Below, in pieces: positions 47,258 to 55,942 of a DNA stretch of 64,000 nucleotides. Position numbers and translations under genes: made by a program. The DNA comes from Trebonia sp963836195 (GTDB lineage: Bacteria > Actinomycetota > Actinomycetes > Streptosporangiales > Streptosporangiaceae). The stretch lies in assembly GCA_963836195.1 (NCBI GenBank), contig CAWIIX010000018.1, positions 1-64,000 of the forward strand. Reading direction: 5' to 3'. Below the pieces are notes generated by a model that searched no databases, was not told the origin of the DNA, and was given only the letters and a program-made list of their open reading frames with translations. Position 1 is the stretch's first letter, and each line of letters starts with the position of its first letter.

Positions 47258-48682
47258 CTACGGCTGATTTTCGGGGTGCCCTCGTCTTCTCAGCTCGCGG
47301 GCGGCGGCGGCGATCTTGATCTGGAGATCGGTGGCCGGCCGCGGGGCGCGCGGGTAGCGGTGGATCATCGCGCCCTGTGGTCTGGCCGCCGCCCGCGCCG
47401 CGGCGTCGTGGATCAGCGATAGTCGGTCCGGGGCTGGCTGCGGTGAGGTGCGGGTGAGCAGTTCTCCGAGATCGCGGGCTTGTGCAACGCGCGTTCCCAG
47501 GTAGTGAGGGTGCCCGGCGCTTACCGCCCGGGCAAGCAGACTGCGGTGGCCGTTGGGTTGGCTGAGCGCATCGGGGGCGAAGCGCTGCAGGATCGTCTTG
47601 ATGATCGAGGTGTGGTCGAAGACCGTCTTTGATACCGAGCCGGGCTCGACCCACGGTGAGACGACCAACGCCGGCACCCGGACGCCGTAGCGCCCGAACA
47701 TCCGCTGGTCGTCGTCGACCGCGGCGGGGGGCGGGACGTGGTCGTAGAAGCCGCCGTGCTCGTCATAGAAGATGACCAGCATCGTCTTGTCCCACTGCGG
47801 GCCGGTGGCCAGCGCGTGGTAGACCGCGAGCACGAGTTCCTGGCCGTCCCTGATGTCGGCCGGAGCGTGGTCGTCGTTGGGCTGGAAGCCGATGGGGTTG
47901 AAGTCGCTGAAGTTCGGGTCGATCCAGGAGACCGACGGGAGCGTGCCTCCGGCCGCGTCCTCGAGGAAGCTCGCCGCATGGGCATCGATCCTGATCTCGA
48001 GCGAGGCCTTCCAGTTGAGGTTCTCCCGGCTGAAGAACGCGAAGCGGTCGTGGTGGCCGAGGGCGTAGCGGGCGTCGGCCATACGCAGGGTGCCGACCTC
48101 GAAGGAGTACCAGCGCCAGGTGACGTCGTGGGCGTCGAGGTGGCGTGCGAACGACGGCTGGTTGTAGAACGGGGGGCGGTTGTGCGGCAGGTCGTCGCGG
48201 CTGTGCGCGGCGCCGCCGGAAAGCGCGTAGAGCCGGTTGGGCCACGTCGCGCCGGGAACCGAGCTGAACCAGCGGTCGCACACGGCGAAGTGCCGGGCGA
48301 GGTGGTCGTAGACCGGAACGTCGGCGGCGTTGTAGTAGCCCATCACCCGGCCCGGATCCGCGTCCAGAACCCCGCGGCCGGACAGCGTCTCGGCGTAGCT
48401 GGCGACGAAGCCGTTCATCGCGCCGCCGCCGACCTGCAGGTCAACGCTCCGGCCGGAGTGATCGGGGTCATCGGGGATCGCCGTGGTCTCGAGATGGCGG
48501 ACTGGGTAGCGGCGTCCGTCGTGGTCGTTGGCGAGCCCTTCCCGCAGCCCGTCGATGTCGTCACGGCCGCCCTCGAGCGACAGGTAGCCGAGCATGTGAT
48601 CAAACGAGCGGTTCTCGAGCATCAGGACGACGATGTGATCGATCTTCTGCAGGTTGGCGATGCCGATGTCTTGAGCCACCAC
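47258..48682 (-). CDS. Phospholipase C / phosphoesterase family protein (cytosolic)
   Basis: This 474-residue protein of the acid phosphatase/phospholipase C family has the metal-site signature HIVVLMLENRSFDHMLGYL near the N-terminus. VCDRWFSSVPGATWPNR, FYDEHGGFYDHVPPP and DHTSIIKTILQRFAP follow. Unlike many members it has no Tat or Sec signal; the signature begins at residue 15, so it acts inside or is anchored otherwise. A truncated copy of the same signature occurs at 55826-55942. Substrate unknown (phospholipid or other phosphodiester). Confidence 0.9.
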   Translation of the reverse strand: MVAQDIGIANLQKIDHIVVLMLENRSFDHMLGYLSLEGGRDDIDGLREGLANDHDGRRYPVRHLETTAIPDDPDHSGRSVDLQVGGGAMNGFVASYAETLSGRGVLDADPGRVMGYYNAADVPVYDHLARHFAVCDRWFSSVPGATWPNRLYALSGGAAHSRDDLPHNRPPFYNQPSFARHLDAHDVTWRWYSFEVGTLRMADARYALGHHDRFAFFSRENLNWKASLEIRIDAHAASFLEDAAGGTLPSVSWIDPNFSDFNPIGFQPNDDHAPADIRDGQELVLAVYHALATGPQWDKTMLVIFYDEHGGFYDHVPPPAAVDDDQRMFGRYGVRVPALVVSPWVEPGSVSKTVFDHTSIIKTILQRFAPDALSQPNGHRSLLARAVSAGHPHYLGTRVAQARDLGELLTRTSPQPAPDRLSLIHDAAARAAARPQGAMIHRYPRAPRPATDLQIKIAAAARELRRRGHPENQP

Positions 48683-48796
48683 ACCCCCGTTGTGGCCGCG
48701 CCCGTCAGTCGCCGGCGGCCGCCCGGCGGAACGAGGCGCCTCGCCGGAGACTTCGGCGATGCCCTCTATTTACCCGGGACCTGCCCGGCCACGCAC

Positions 48797-49648
48797 CTAA
48801 CCTTGGTCCTTGGCACGTTCCGCATGGTCGTAGGTGGACTCCGGGTTCGCGCGGACGAACGCGTCAAGCTGCTTCGCATCCTCGCCGACGAGGATGCGCC
48901 ATTCACCGGACCGCACCCCGTCGAGGATGATCGTGGCCGCCTCGGCCGCGCTGGTCGGGGCGTTTTCCTGCCAGCCGGCGTTCGCCTTCTCGATCTCCGC
49001 CTCGTCGGTGAGACCGAACGCGCGCATCGAGTTGCCGACGATGTTGGTGGCGATGTACCCCGGCATCACCAGCGCGACCCGGACGTGCGGCGCGTTCGTC
49101 CGCAGGTCCTCGATCAGCGACTCGGTGAACCCCTTGACCGCGAACTTGGCGGTGCTGTAGGCCGTGTGCGGCCAGGCCGGCCCGAGCGTCGCCCAGAACC
49201 CGTTGACGCTGCTGGTGTTGACGAGCACCCCCTCGGGGCTCGCGATCAGCAGCGGCAGGAACGCCCGCGCGGTGTTGTACACGCCCCACCAGTTGACCGA
49301 GAAGACCCGCTCCCACTGCTCGCGTGGCTCGTTGATGAAGCTGCCGCCGCCCCCGATCGCGGCGTTGGCGAAGACCAGGTCGACGTGATCGGCCTGGTGC
49401 GCGATGAGCGCCTCGTCGCGGAACCGCAGCACCGCCGCCTCATCGGACACATCGCACGCGTGGCCGGTGACCCGGCCGCTTCCCGCGGCCCCGCTCGCCG
49501 CCAACTCCACCGTCTCGGCCAGCGGCCCGGCGTTGAGATCGCAGGTGGCGACGGAGCAGCCCTCGGCGGCGAGCTGGCGGACCAGTTCCCGCCCCATGCC
49601 CGAGCCGCCCCCGGTGACGATCGCGACCTTGCCGGCAAACGATTCCAT
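48797..49648 (-). CDS. Short-chain dehydrogenase/reductase
   Basis: This 283-residue classical SDR has the cofactor loop TGGGSGMGRE (residues 12-21), ANAAIGG, catalytic Ser in VNTSSVNGF, and YSTAK (Tyr/Lys). The acidic residue in TCDLNAG after beta-2 suggests NAD rather than NADP. The substrate-binding loop (MPGYIATNIVGNS) is ordinary. No pathway partner is adjacent. Confidence 0.9.
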   Translation of the reverse strand: MESFAGKVAIVTGGGSGMGRELVRQLAAEGCSVATCDLNAGPLAETVELAASGAAGSGRVTGHACDVSDEAAVLRFRDEALIAHQADHVDLVFANAAIGGGGSFINEPREQWERVFSVNWWGVYNTARAFLPLLIASPEGVLVNTSSVNGFWATLGPAWPHTAYSTAKFAVKGFTESLIEDLRTNAPHVRVALVMPGYIATNIVGNSMRAFGLTDEAEIEKANAGWQENAPTSAAEAATIILDGVRSGEWRILVGEDAKQLDAFVRANPESTYDHAERAKDQG

Positions 49649-49743
49649 CCGCCCAGACTAATCCTGGCGCTGCCGGCCGGCTAGCCGCGCGCAGGCTCGC
49701 TCTTATATCTGCCGTCCCGGCCTCCGCACACGCATACCCGCCG

Positions 49744-51645
49744 CTAGCCGGGAAGCTGCTCCCGCCAGCGGTCGGTGATCGGCAGCCGACGGTCGCGGCC
49801 GAAGTTCTTGGGGCTGATCTTCGGGCCCGGCGGGTACTGGCGGCGCTTGTACTCGGCCAGGTCGACCAGCCTGATCACCCGCGCGACGAGGGCCGGGTCG
49901 TGGCCGGCCGCGATCAGGTCGGCCGAGCCCATGTCCTTCTCCACGTAGTCGTCCAGGAGCGCGTCGAGCACCGCGTACTCCGGCAGCGAGTCGGTGTCGA
50001 GCTGACCGGGGGCCAGTTCCGCCGACGGCGGCTTGGTGATCGAGTTGGGCGGGATCGGGGGAGTCGCCCCGGCCCGTTCCGCATGGTCGTTGCGCCACCT
50101 GGACAGGTCCCAGACGAGGGTCTTGAGCACGTCCTTGATCGGGCCGAACCCGCCCGCTGAGTCGCCGTAGAGCGTGGAGTAGCCGGTCGCGATCTCGCTC
50201 TTGTTCCCGGTGGTGAGCACCAGGTGCCCCTCGGCGTTGGACAGCGCCATGTTGATCACGCCGCGCACCCGTGACTGGAGGTTCTCGGCGGGCAGCCCGG
50301 TGGCGGGGAAACCCTCGCCGAGCCCGATCTTGAAGGCGTCGACGATGTCCTGGATCGCGATGGTCCGTGCGTGCACCCCCTGCCGCTTGACCAGGTCCTC
50401 GGCGTCGGTCACCGAGTGATCGGATGACCACCGCGACGGCATCAGCACCACGTGCACGTTCTCCGGCCCGATCGCGTCGGCCGCGATCGTCGCGGCCAGC
50501 GCCGAGTCGATCCCGCCCGACAGCGCCAGGATGACCGACCGGAACCCGTTCTTGCGCACGTAGTCGGCGGTCCCGAGCACCAGTGCCGCGTACACCTCCG
50601 CCAGGTCGTCGAGCCGGGGCCAGAAAGGACCGGGCTCCTCGCCCGAATCCACCACCACGTCGGGCCCGCTGGACCCAGCTCCCAGGTCGGGTCCGCCCGC
50701 TTCCACCACCGCATCGGGCCCGCTGGACCCGGCTGCCAGACCAGCTCCCGCTAGTCCCGGAATATCCGGCAACGCCACCCGCTCGATCGTGATCACGGTC
50801 CCGTCGCCCGCGTCAGCCGCCTCGCCCGACGTTTCCGCCGAGACGCCCGCCGACGCGGGCAGCTCCAGGTCCGCAACGATCAGCGCCTCCTCGAACTGCG
50901 GGCCGCGCGCCAGCAGATCACCCGAGGCCGACACCAGGATCGAGTCGCCGTCGAAGACAAGCTCGTCCTGACCGCCGATCAGGTTGCAGTAGGCGAGGGC
51001 GGCCCCGGCCTCCCGCGCCCGCCGTTGGCACAGCTCGAGCCGCACATCGTCCTTGCCCCGCTCGTAGGGCGACGCGTTCGGCACCACCAGCAGCGGCGCC
51101 CCGGCCTGGCGGCACACGGCCACCGGCCCGCCGTCCTGCCACAGGTCCTCGCAGATCGCGACCGCGACGTCGACCGCCTCGCCGCCATCGACCGGTACCC
51201 GGAACACCGGCAGCGTGTCCCCGGGCACGAAGTACCGGTACTCGTCGAACACGCCATAGTTCGGCAGGTGGTGCTTGGCGCTGGTGATCACCACCCGTCC
51301 GTCGTGCAGCACCGCCGCCGCGTCAAGCGGAGCCCCGGCCGGCACCCCGGTTCGAGGGGCGAGGCCGGTTTTGCGGTCTAGATACCCCACGACTACTGCG
51401 ACCCCGCCCAGCCCCTCGACGTTCAGCCGTTCGGCGACGTCCCGCAGCGTGGCAATCGACGCCTCCACGAACGACGTCCGCAGCGCCAGGTCCTCCACCG
51501 GGTACCCGGTGAGCGCCATTTCGGGAAATACCACCACGCGCGCGCCGCGCGCCGCCGCGCGCCGCGTCCACTCCACGACGATCTCGGCGTTCCCGGCCAG
51601 GTCCCCGACCGTGACGTTCACTTGCGCAAGGGCGATCCGCAACAT
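49744..51645 (-). CDS. nadE: Glutamine-dependent NAD+ synthetase with a repeated linker
   Basis: The protein has 633 residues. An N-terminal nitrilase-type glutaminase domain carries Glu in FPEMALTGYP, Lys in SAKHHLPNYGVF and Cys in AICEDLWQDGG. A C-terminal ATP-pyrophosphatase domain carries SGGIDSALAATIAAD. It amidates nicotinic acid adenine dinucleotide. Between the domains (bases about 50640-50830) lies an extra Gly/Ser/Pro/Asp linker with two 18-residue repeats around SSGPDAVVEAGGPD (54-bp DNA repeat at 50648 and 50702), not a normal part of the family. ATG 51645 has GAGGT upstream; GTG 51651 is also in frame. Confidence 0.94.
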   Translation of the reverse strand: MLRIALAQVNVTVGDLAGNAEIVVEWTRRAAARGARVVVFPEMALTGYPVEDLALRTSFVEASIATLRDVAERLNVEGLGGVAVVVGYLDRKTGLAPRTGVPAGAPLDAAAVLHDGRVVITSAKHHLPNYGVFDEYRYFVPGDTLPVFRVPVDGGEAVDVAVAICEDLWQDGGPVAVCRQAGAPLLVVPNASPYERGKDDVRLELCQRRAREAGAALAYCNLIGGQDELVFDGDSILVSASGDLLARGPQFEEALIVADLELPASAGVSAETSGEAADAGDGTVITIERVALPDIPGLAGAGLAAGSSGPDAVVEAGGPDLGAGSSGPDVVVDSGEEPGPFWPRLDDLAEVYAALVLGTADYVRKNGFRSVILALSGGIDSALAATIAADAIGPENVHVVLMPSRWSSDHSVTDAEDLVKRQGVHARTIAIQDIVDAFKIGLGEGFPATGLPAENLQSRVRGVINMALSNAEGHLVLTTGNKSEIATGYSTLYGDSAGGFGPIKDVLKTLVWDLSRWRNDHAERAGATPPIPPNSITKPPSAELAPGQLDTDSLPEYAVLDALLDDYVEKDMGSADLIAAGHDPALVARVIRLVDLAEYKRRQYPPGPKISPKNFGRDRRLPITDRWREQLPG

Positions 51646-51782
51646 AGGCACACCTCAAGCTTAGGTCGCGGCTGTGCTTTCCTGGTCGCCGCCGGGCGCT
51701 CGGGACCCCCGCTGTGCTCTCCCGCTCTGTTTCCGCCCCCGGCTTACCGGGCGCTTGAAGCCGATGCCTTCCCTCGTCGGCC

Positions 51783-52241
51783 TCAGCGCATCCGACGGCG
51801 ACGCGCGCGCCGGTGCATCCCGGCTGCGGAGACTGGCGACAAGGGACGCCCGAAGGGGTCGATGAACAGCGCGCACGGTCCGGCGGCGGTCGGCACGGTA
51901 CCGTCGAGGAGCTTGATGCTGTAGGTGAGCGCGTCCCCGTCCAGATGCGGATCTTGAATGACCACGACCGCATCCTCGGGAGTCCGGTCGCCGGGCTCCG
52001 CGAACGATAGGACGGCGTTCGGCGGGTTATCCGAGAAGCTGTTGTCCCCTGCCGCCCAGTTGGCGACGAAGTCACGAGACGTCATGTGTCCCACGTCGCG
52101 CTGAGGACGGTCGGCGAAGTAAAGCGTTGACGGCGACAAGCCATGCAACGTGATGGTTCCCTGGTCCCTGGTCATGCTCGCCGCGGTCTGGACGAACAGG
52201 GCTTCCATGTCCTCAAGCTGCTGCTCGGTCACTGCACTCAT
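51783..52241 (-). CDS. Conserved protein of unknown function
   Basis: This 152-residue protein has LEDMEALFVQTAASMTRDQGTITLHGLSPSTLYFADRP, HMTSRDFVANW, DNPPNAVLSFAEP, AVVVIQDPHLDGDALTYSIKLLDG and LFIDPFGRPLSPVS. I recognise the pattern (TLYFADRP ... NAVLS ... VVVIQDP ... FIDPFGRPLSP) from a widespread uncharacterised family. No signal peptide is evident; the C-terminus is Arg-rich. It lies 9 bp downstream of the DUF2252 gene on the same strand, so they are probably co-transcribed. Confidence 0.75.
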   Translation of the reverse strand: MSAVTEQQLEDMEALFVQTAASMTRDQGTITLHGLSPSTLYFADRPQRDVGHMTSRDFVANWAAGDNSFSDNPPNAVLSFAEPGDRTPEDAVVVIQDPHLDGDALTYSIKLLDGTVPTAAGPCALFIDPFGRPLSPVSAAGMHRRARRRRMR

Positions 52242-52250
52242 CGGGGCTCC

Positions 52251-53897
52251 TCAGACTTCGGTGATGGCTTCGGCTCGGCCGTCCTTGACGGCGGCCTGGA
52301 ACGCGGCGTAGTCGAGCTCGTTCTGGTCGGCGTAGGTTTCGGCGAAGTCAGCGATGGCATTGTCGAACTTGGCCGAGCCGCCGAGGTAGGCGGCCAGCGA
52401 GAAGCGGTCGCCGGAACGGGCGTGGGCCCGCGCCAGCGTCCACCCGCACAGCCGGGCGTACACCGTCAGGCCCTCCGGGCGCATCAGCTCGATGGGGACG
52501 GAGAATTTCCAGTCCCGCAGCTGACGCACGTAGAAGTCACGGTCGACCCCGTCGGGGGCGGCGACGCGGGTCCAGCCGAGGAAGATATCGCTCTGGGCCT
52601 GCATCAGGTGCTGCCCGGCGACGACGCGCTCGCCTTCATTGCTGTACTCGCTGCGCCCGGCGAACTCGGCCAGGACCGACGGCTGGGCCTCCTTGGCCTG
52701 CAGCACCAGCGGTTCGACTCCGTCGGCGGCGTCCATCAGCGCAATCCAGGCGCGGGTGCCGACGCTGCCCACCCCGACGACCTTGCGGGCCACGTGCATC
52801 AAGCTGAACTCGCTGATCAGGTGTCGCCGGTCGGACTGCAGGGAGCGCTTGTACTTGGCCAGCACAGACCGGATCTCCTCGTAAATCGCCTCGGCCTGTA
52901 CGTCGGCGAAGACCTCCTCGATCGGGACGATCGTCGGCGGGTCGCTGATGATCCGCCGCTGCCCGTCGACCTGGGTGGTGAGCTTGGCCAGCGCCGAGGT
53001 GCTGTCCTTGGTGTGGGCCTTGCCCAGCATCTTCTCGAATGCCTTGAGCCTCTTGGCCTTAATCTCGGACGTCAACTGCCTGAGGGCGGGCTCGACGTCC
53101 AGGTGTGCGTACCACACGTCAAGGAAGGTCTGCCCCGCGAACTCCCGCATCGCGGTGCGGTAGCCCTCGCCCGCCGCAAGGGCGATCTTGCGGTTTGCCT
53201 TGGCCGCGAACCCGTTGTCCCGTCCGGCCACGATCAGGCTGGCGGCCAGCCGCTTGACATCCCACTCGAACGGGCCGGGCAGCGTCTCGTCGAAGTCGTT
53301 GACGTCGAAGACCAGGTTCCGCTCGGGCGACGCGAACGCGCCGAAATTAGAGAGGTGGGCGTCGCCGCACACCTGAACCCGAAGCCCGGCGGCGGGCGTG
53401 TTGGCTAGGTCGGCCGCCATCGGCAGCGCTGCGCCCCGGTAGTAGGTGAACGGGGACACCAGCATCCGCCCGTGCCGTACCGGCACCAGTTCCGGTACCC
53501 GCGACGCCGCCTGGCCGAGCAGCAGCCCGACCGGGTCCCGTCCCGGGCCTGGCGAGAACTCGGCCTGCGACTCCAGCGGTGCCACCGCCCTGGCAGCCTT
53601 CCCCCGCGCTGCCCGGTCCGCTCGGCTCAGATGCTCCTCCGGAGCCCGCGACCGCTGCCGGGGGACGGCCGGGGTGCGGGGCTTCGCGGCTTGTCGGGGG
53701 GCGGCCGGGGTGCGGGGCTTCGCGGCTTGTCGGGGGGCGGCCGGGGTGCGGGGCTTCGCGGCTTGTCGGGGGGCGGCCGGGGTGCGGGGCTTCGCGGCTT
53801 GTCGGGGGGCGGCCGGGGTGCGGGGCTTCGCCGCCTGTCGGGGGGCTGTCTGCGTGCGGGTCTTCGCTGCGGCCGCGCGATCGGTTGTCGCCGTCAT
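52251..53897 (-). CDS. DUF2252 protein with a 12-residue repeat at the N-terminus
   Basis: This 548-residue protein from ATG 53897 follows GGAGAGGCC. Residues about 15-80 are five copies of APRQAAKPRTPA (36-bp DNA repeats) and very basic. The DUF2252 domain follows, with FTYYRGAALPMAADLA, CGDAHLSNFGAFASPERN and FDVNDFDETLPGPFEWDVKRL. The HLSNFG and DFDE segments resemble the catalytic and metal loops of kinase-like folds. Function is not established. The basic repeat could bind nucleic acid or an acidic surface (inference). Confidence 0.88.
   Translation of the reverse strand: MTATTDRAAAAKTRTQTAPRQAAKPRTPAAPRQAAKPRTPAAPRQAAKPRTPAAPRQAAKPRTPAAPRQAAKPRTPAVPRQRSRAPEEHLSRADRAARGKAARAVAPLESQAEFSPGPGRDPVGLLLGQAASRVPELVPVRHGRMLVSPFTYYRGAALPMAADLANTPAAGLRVQVCGDAHLSNFGAFASPERNLVFDVNDFDETLPGPFEWDVKRLAASLIVAGRDNGFAAKANRKIALAAGEGYRTAMREFAGQTFLDVWYAHLDVEPALRQLTSEIKAKRLKAFEKMLGKAHTKDSTSALAKLTTQVDGQRRIISDPPTIVPIEEVFADVQAEAIYEEIRSVLAKYKRSLQSDRRHLISEFSLMHVARKVVGVGSVGTRAWIALMDAADGVEPLVLQAKEAQPSVLAEFAGRSEYSNEGERVVAGQHLMQAQSDIFLGWTRVAAPDGVDRDFYVRQLRDWKFSVPIELMRPEGLTVYARLCGWTLARAHARSGDRFSLAAYLGGSAKFDNAIADFAETYADQNELDYAAFQAAVKDGRAEAITEV
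53674..53853 (-). repeat. Five 36-bp tandem repeats in the DUF2252 gene
   Basis: Repeats start at 53674, 53710, 53746, 53782 and 53818 on the plus strand. They are almost identical in sequence, so they expanded recently. They are in frame and not interspersed with spacers, so they are not CRISPR. Confidence 0.9.
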
Positions 53898-54090
53898 GGC
53901 CTCTCCTTCCGGGCTGCAGAGGCGTGCAACTGGCAGCCGGTCATGCACCGAGGGCGCCTCCCTGGGTGCTGATCCCAGACAAGCATGAACGAACGGTGAC
54001 GGCATCACCCCGGTGAGGTGAACACGCCAGTTGGTCTTTCACCCGGTCGGGATGATGCTCCGGCGGGCCGCGCGGGGTGCGATCGACGGC

Positions 54091-54390
54091 ATGGCGACCC
54101 ATGATCAGGCCGGGCATGGCTGGACGGTGGTTCTCCGGCGACAGCCAGCCCGCATGGTGGAAGGCCGGCCGGAAGGCGGCTATACCGACGCGTTCGAGAT
54201 CGTCTGCTGCGACTGCGGCGACCATCCCGACCTGGACTACTCCGAGGTCTCGCCGGAGCTTCGGCGGGTCCGCGGACCGTACTTGGTCGCGGACGGCATT
54301 GCCGCGTACAGAGCCCACGTCGGGCAGCACCACCCGTTGGCACCGGCCGACGCCAAGAGACGCGAACGGATGCCGGCCGACCGGGTATGA
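54091..54390 (+). CDS. Conserved small protein of unknown function
   Basis: This 99-residue protein reads MATHDQAGHGWTVVLRRQ, then GGYTDAFEIVCCDCGDHPDLDYSEVSPELRRVRGPY and GIAAYRAHVGQHH. The CCDCGDHPD cluster could bind a metal. It matches a family I know only as hypothetical in actinobacteria. ATG 54091 is chosen; upstream in-frame starts (54031) add a non-conserved lead. Its stop overlaps the next gene's start as ATGA. Confidence 0.65.
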   Translation: MATHDQAGHGWTVVLRRQPARMVEGRPEGGYTDAFEIVCCDCGDHPDLDYSEVSPELRRVRGPYLVADGIAAYRAHVGQHHPLAPADAKRRERMPADRV

Positions 54391-55063
54391 ACGCCGAGTT
54401 CTTCGGGCTGGCGTTCCTCGCGGGGCTGAACCCGAAGCTGCTGGCCCTGGACCTGCTGCTGATCGAAAACCGGCGGCCGCGGGCGATGTTCTTGTGGCTG
54501 CTGGTCGGCGGCCTGACCGTGGGCGTGACGATCGGCCTGCTTGACGTGCTCGTCTTCCACGTCGATGCCATCAACCACCAGGGCTCGGTCAGCGCAGGCG
54601 TCGACCTGGCCCTCGGCCTGTTCCTGCTCGTCGGTGGCGCGCTGGTCGCCACGGTCGCCTGCACGGCCGGCGCAAGGCGCCGGTCCCGGCCGGGGACGGG
54701 CAGCCGGAGAAGAAGGAGAGCTGGGCGCAGCGGATGCTGGCCGAGCCCCGGCTCGCGCTCGCCATCCTCGTCGGCGCGGTGATCGGCATCCCCGGCGCGA
54801 GTTACCTCACCGCCCTGCACGACCTGGTCACCGGGAAATACTCCACCGCGACTCAGGTCATCGCCGTCTTCGTCTTCGTCTTCATCAGCTTCTTGCTGAT
54901 CATCATCCCGTTCGCGTTCCTGGAACTGCGGCCCGAGACCACCAAGGCCCGGCTCAAGCGCAGCCAGGCCTGGCTGCTTGGCCATGCTCAGCAGCTCGTG
55001 GTTGCCGTCGCGCTCGTCCTGGGCGCCTACCTGACAACAAGCGCCCTGGTCCGACTGACCTAA
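54387..55063 (+). pseudogene. GAP-family (Sap-like) membrane protein, one frameshift
   Basis: The first frame gives helices FFGLAFLAGLNPKLLALDLLL, AMFLWLLVGGLTVGVTIGLL and LALGLFLLVGGALVAT, and is lost near 54665. The next frame continues with KAPVPAGDGQPEKKESWAQRML, RLALAILVGAVIGIPGASYL, VIAVFVFVFISFLLIIIPFAF and the last helix to the stop at 55063. The GIPGASYL and N-terminal LNPK motifs are typical of GAP/Sap proteins linked to lipid or sulfolipid export. One base would restore about 225 residues. The ATGA overlap couples it to the upstream gene. Confidence 0.78.
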
Positions 55064-55278
55064 TTGCCGCTGACCGCTGGCCGGGCCTGTTGCCCGCTGC
55101 CGGTCCCTGCTGGCCGTCGGTCGCACCCCGCCCAGGCCTGCGCCCGGCCAGCAGCGATTCGGCCCTTTCACCCCCTGTGGAGGATGCATCTACCGCCAGG
55201 TGGAGGTGTGGTCGAGGTGCAAGCGAGTCAAAGGGACCGGAGTGCGGGTTCTGCTGGCTACGGCACGGGAGGGTCTCT

Positions 55279-55371
55279 ATGACGGCAACGCCAACCGACA
55301 GGGCGGCCACTTCGGCGCGCCGTGGCACCACCCGAGAGGACCGTCGTGATTTGTCGTCCCAGCTCCGGTGA
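55279..55371 (+). CDS. Possible 30-residue peptide
   Basis: MTATPTDRAATSARRG starts at ATG 55279 with GGGAGG eight bases upstream and ends at TGA 55369-55371. Its start resembles that of the DUF2252 protein (MTATTDRAAAA). It may be a true small ORF or a leftover of a duplicated gene start; there is no independent support. The rest of 55064-55410 shows no gene. Confidence 0.25.
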   Translation: MTATPTDRAATSARRGTTREDRRDLSSQLR

Positions 55372-55410
55372 CCGCGGCGAGACACGCTACGCGGCACGCT
55401 CACGGACGTC

Positions 55411-55641
55411 GTGATGATCCGGCGCCAGTTCCGGCGGTGGGCCCTGAGCGACATCGGGCGGGAGTTGGCTGACTCCGATCCGCGTCTTGGTGAGCTTTTC
55501 CTCTACTTCAACGAATGCACAAGCGGCGAAAAGATCCCGTGCACAGAGAAGATCAGGGCCAGACCGCTCGGCCTGCTCGCCCGGATCGGGCACCGGATGC
55601 GCCCGGCGCCCGCTGACTTCGATCCCACCTGGTGGCTATGA
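55411..55641 (+). CDS. Small hypothetical protein
   Basis: This 76-residue protein reads RRQFRRWALSDIGRELADSDPRLGELFLYFNECTSGEKIP and RARPLGLLARIGHRMRP. The pattern of a basic start, an amphipathic helix and SDPRL-type residues is reminiscent of short actinobacterial DUF3040-like proteins, but I cannot place it firmly. It starts at GTG 55411 or ATG 55414, and the ribosome-binding site is weak. Confidence 0.5.
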   Translation: MMIRRQFRRWALSDIGRELADSDPRLGELFLYFNECTSGEKIPCTEKIRARPLGLLARIGHRMRPAPADFDPTWWL

Positions 55642-55825
55642 CGGATGCCGTCGGCCGCCGCGTCTACTGCCTGGCTATGGCGACTTGCCGCATGCCCGGT
55701 TGACCAGTACGGATCACCCTTGACGGGTGGCGAATCCGGTGGCGCGGCCTGTCTACGGTGACCCTGGTGAACCGGGCGCGGAGGTCATGGGCCGGGCAAA
55801 GGCCCGTCGAAAGGTCGGGTTTGGG

Positions 55826-55942
55826 ATGGCTGTTCTGAGCAGGCATAACGCGCTTGATCACGTGGTCGTCGTGGTGGTCGAGAACCGGTCGCTCGATAAC
55901 GTACCGCCGCAGCAATCAAAGCTGACTGCCAGGCAGCCGTGA
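55826..55942 (+). pseudogene. Remnant of a phosphoesterase (phospholipase C-like) gene
   Basis: The frame reads MAVLSRHNALDHVVVVVVENRSLDNV and stops at 55942. HNALDHVVVVVVENRS-DN is the N-terminal metal-site signature of the phosphoesterase family (compare HIVVLMLENRSFDHML at 47258-48682). Nothing of the remaining 400 or so residues follows, because the aquaporin gene begins at 55939. It is best read as the broken 5' end of a lost gene. Confidence 0.6.

Noticed and set aside
53640..53870. CRISPR-like array
   Set aside because: The 36-bp units are directly adjacent with no unique spacers, are in frame, and encode a protein repeat.
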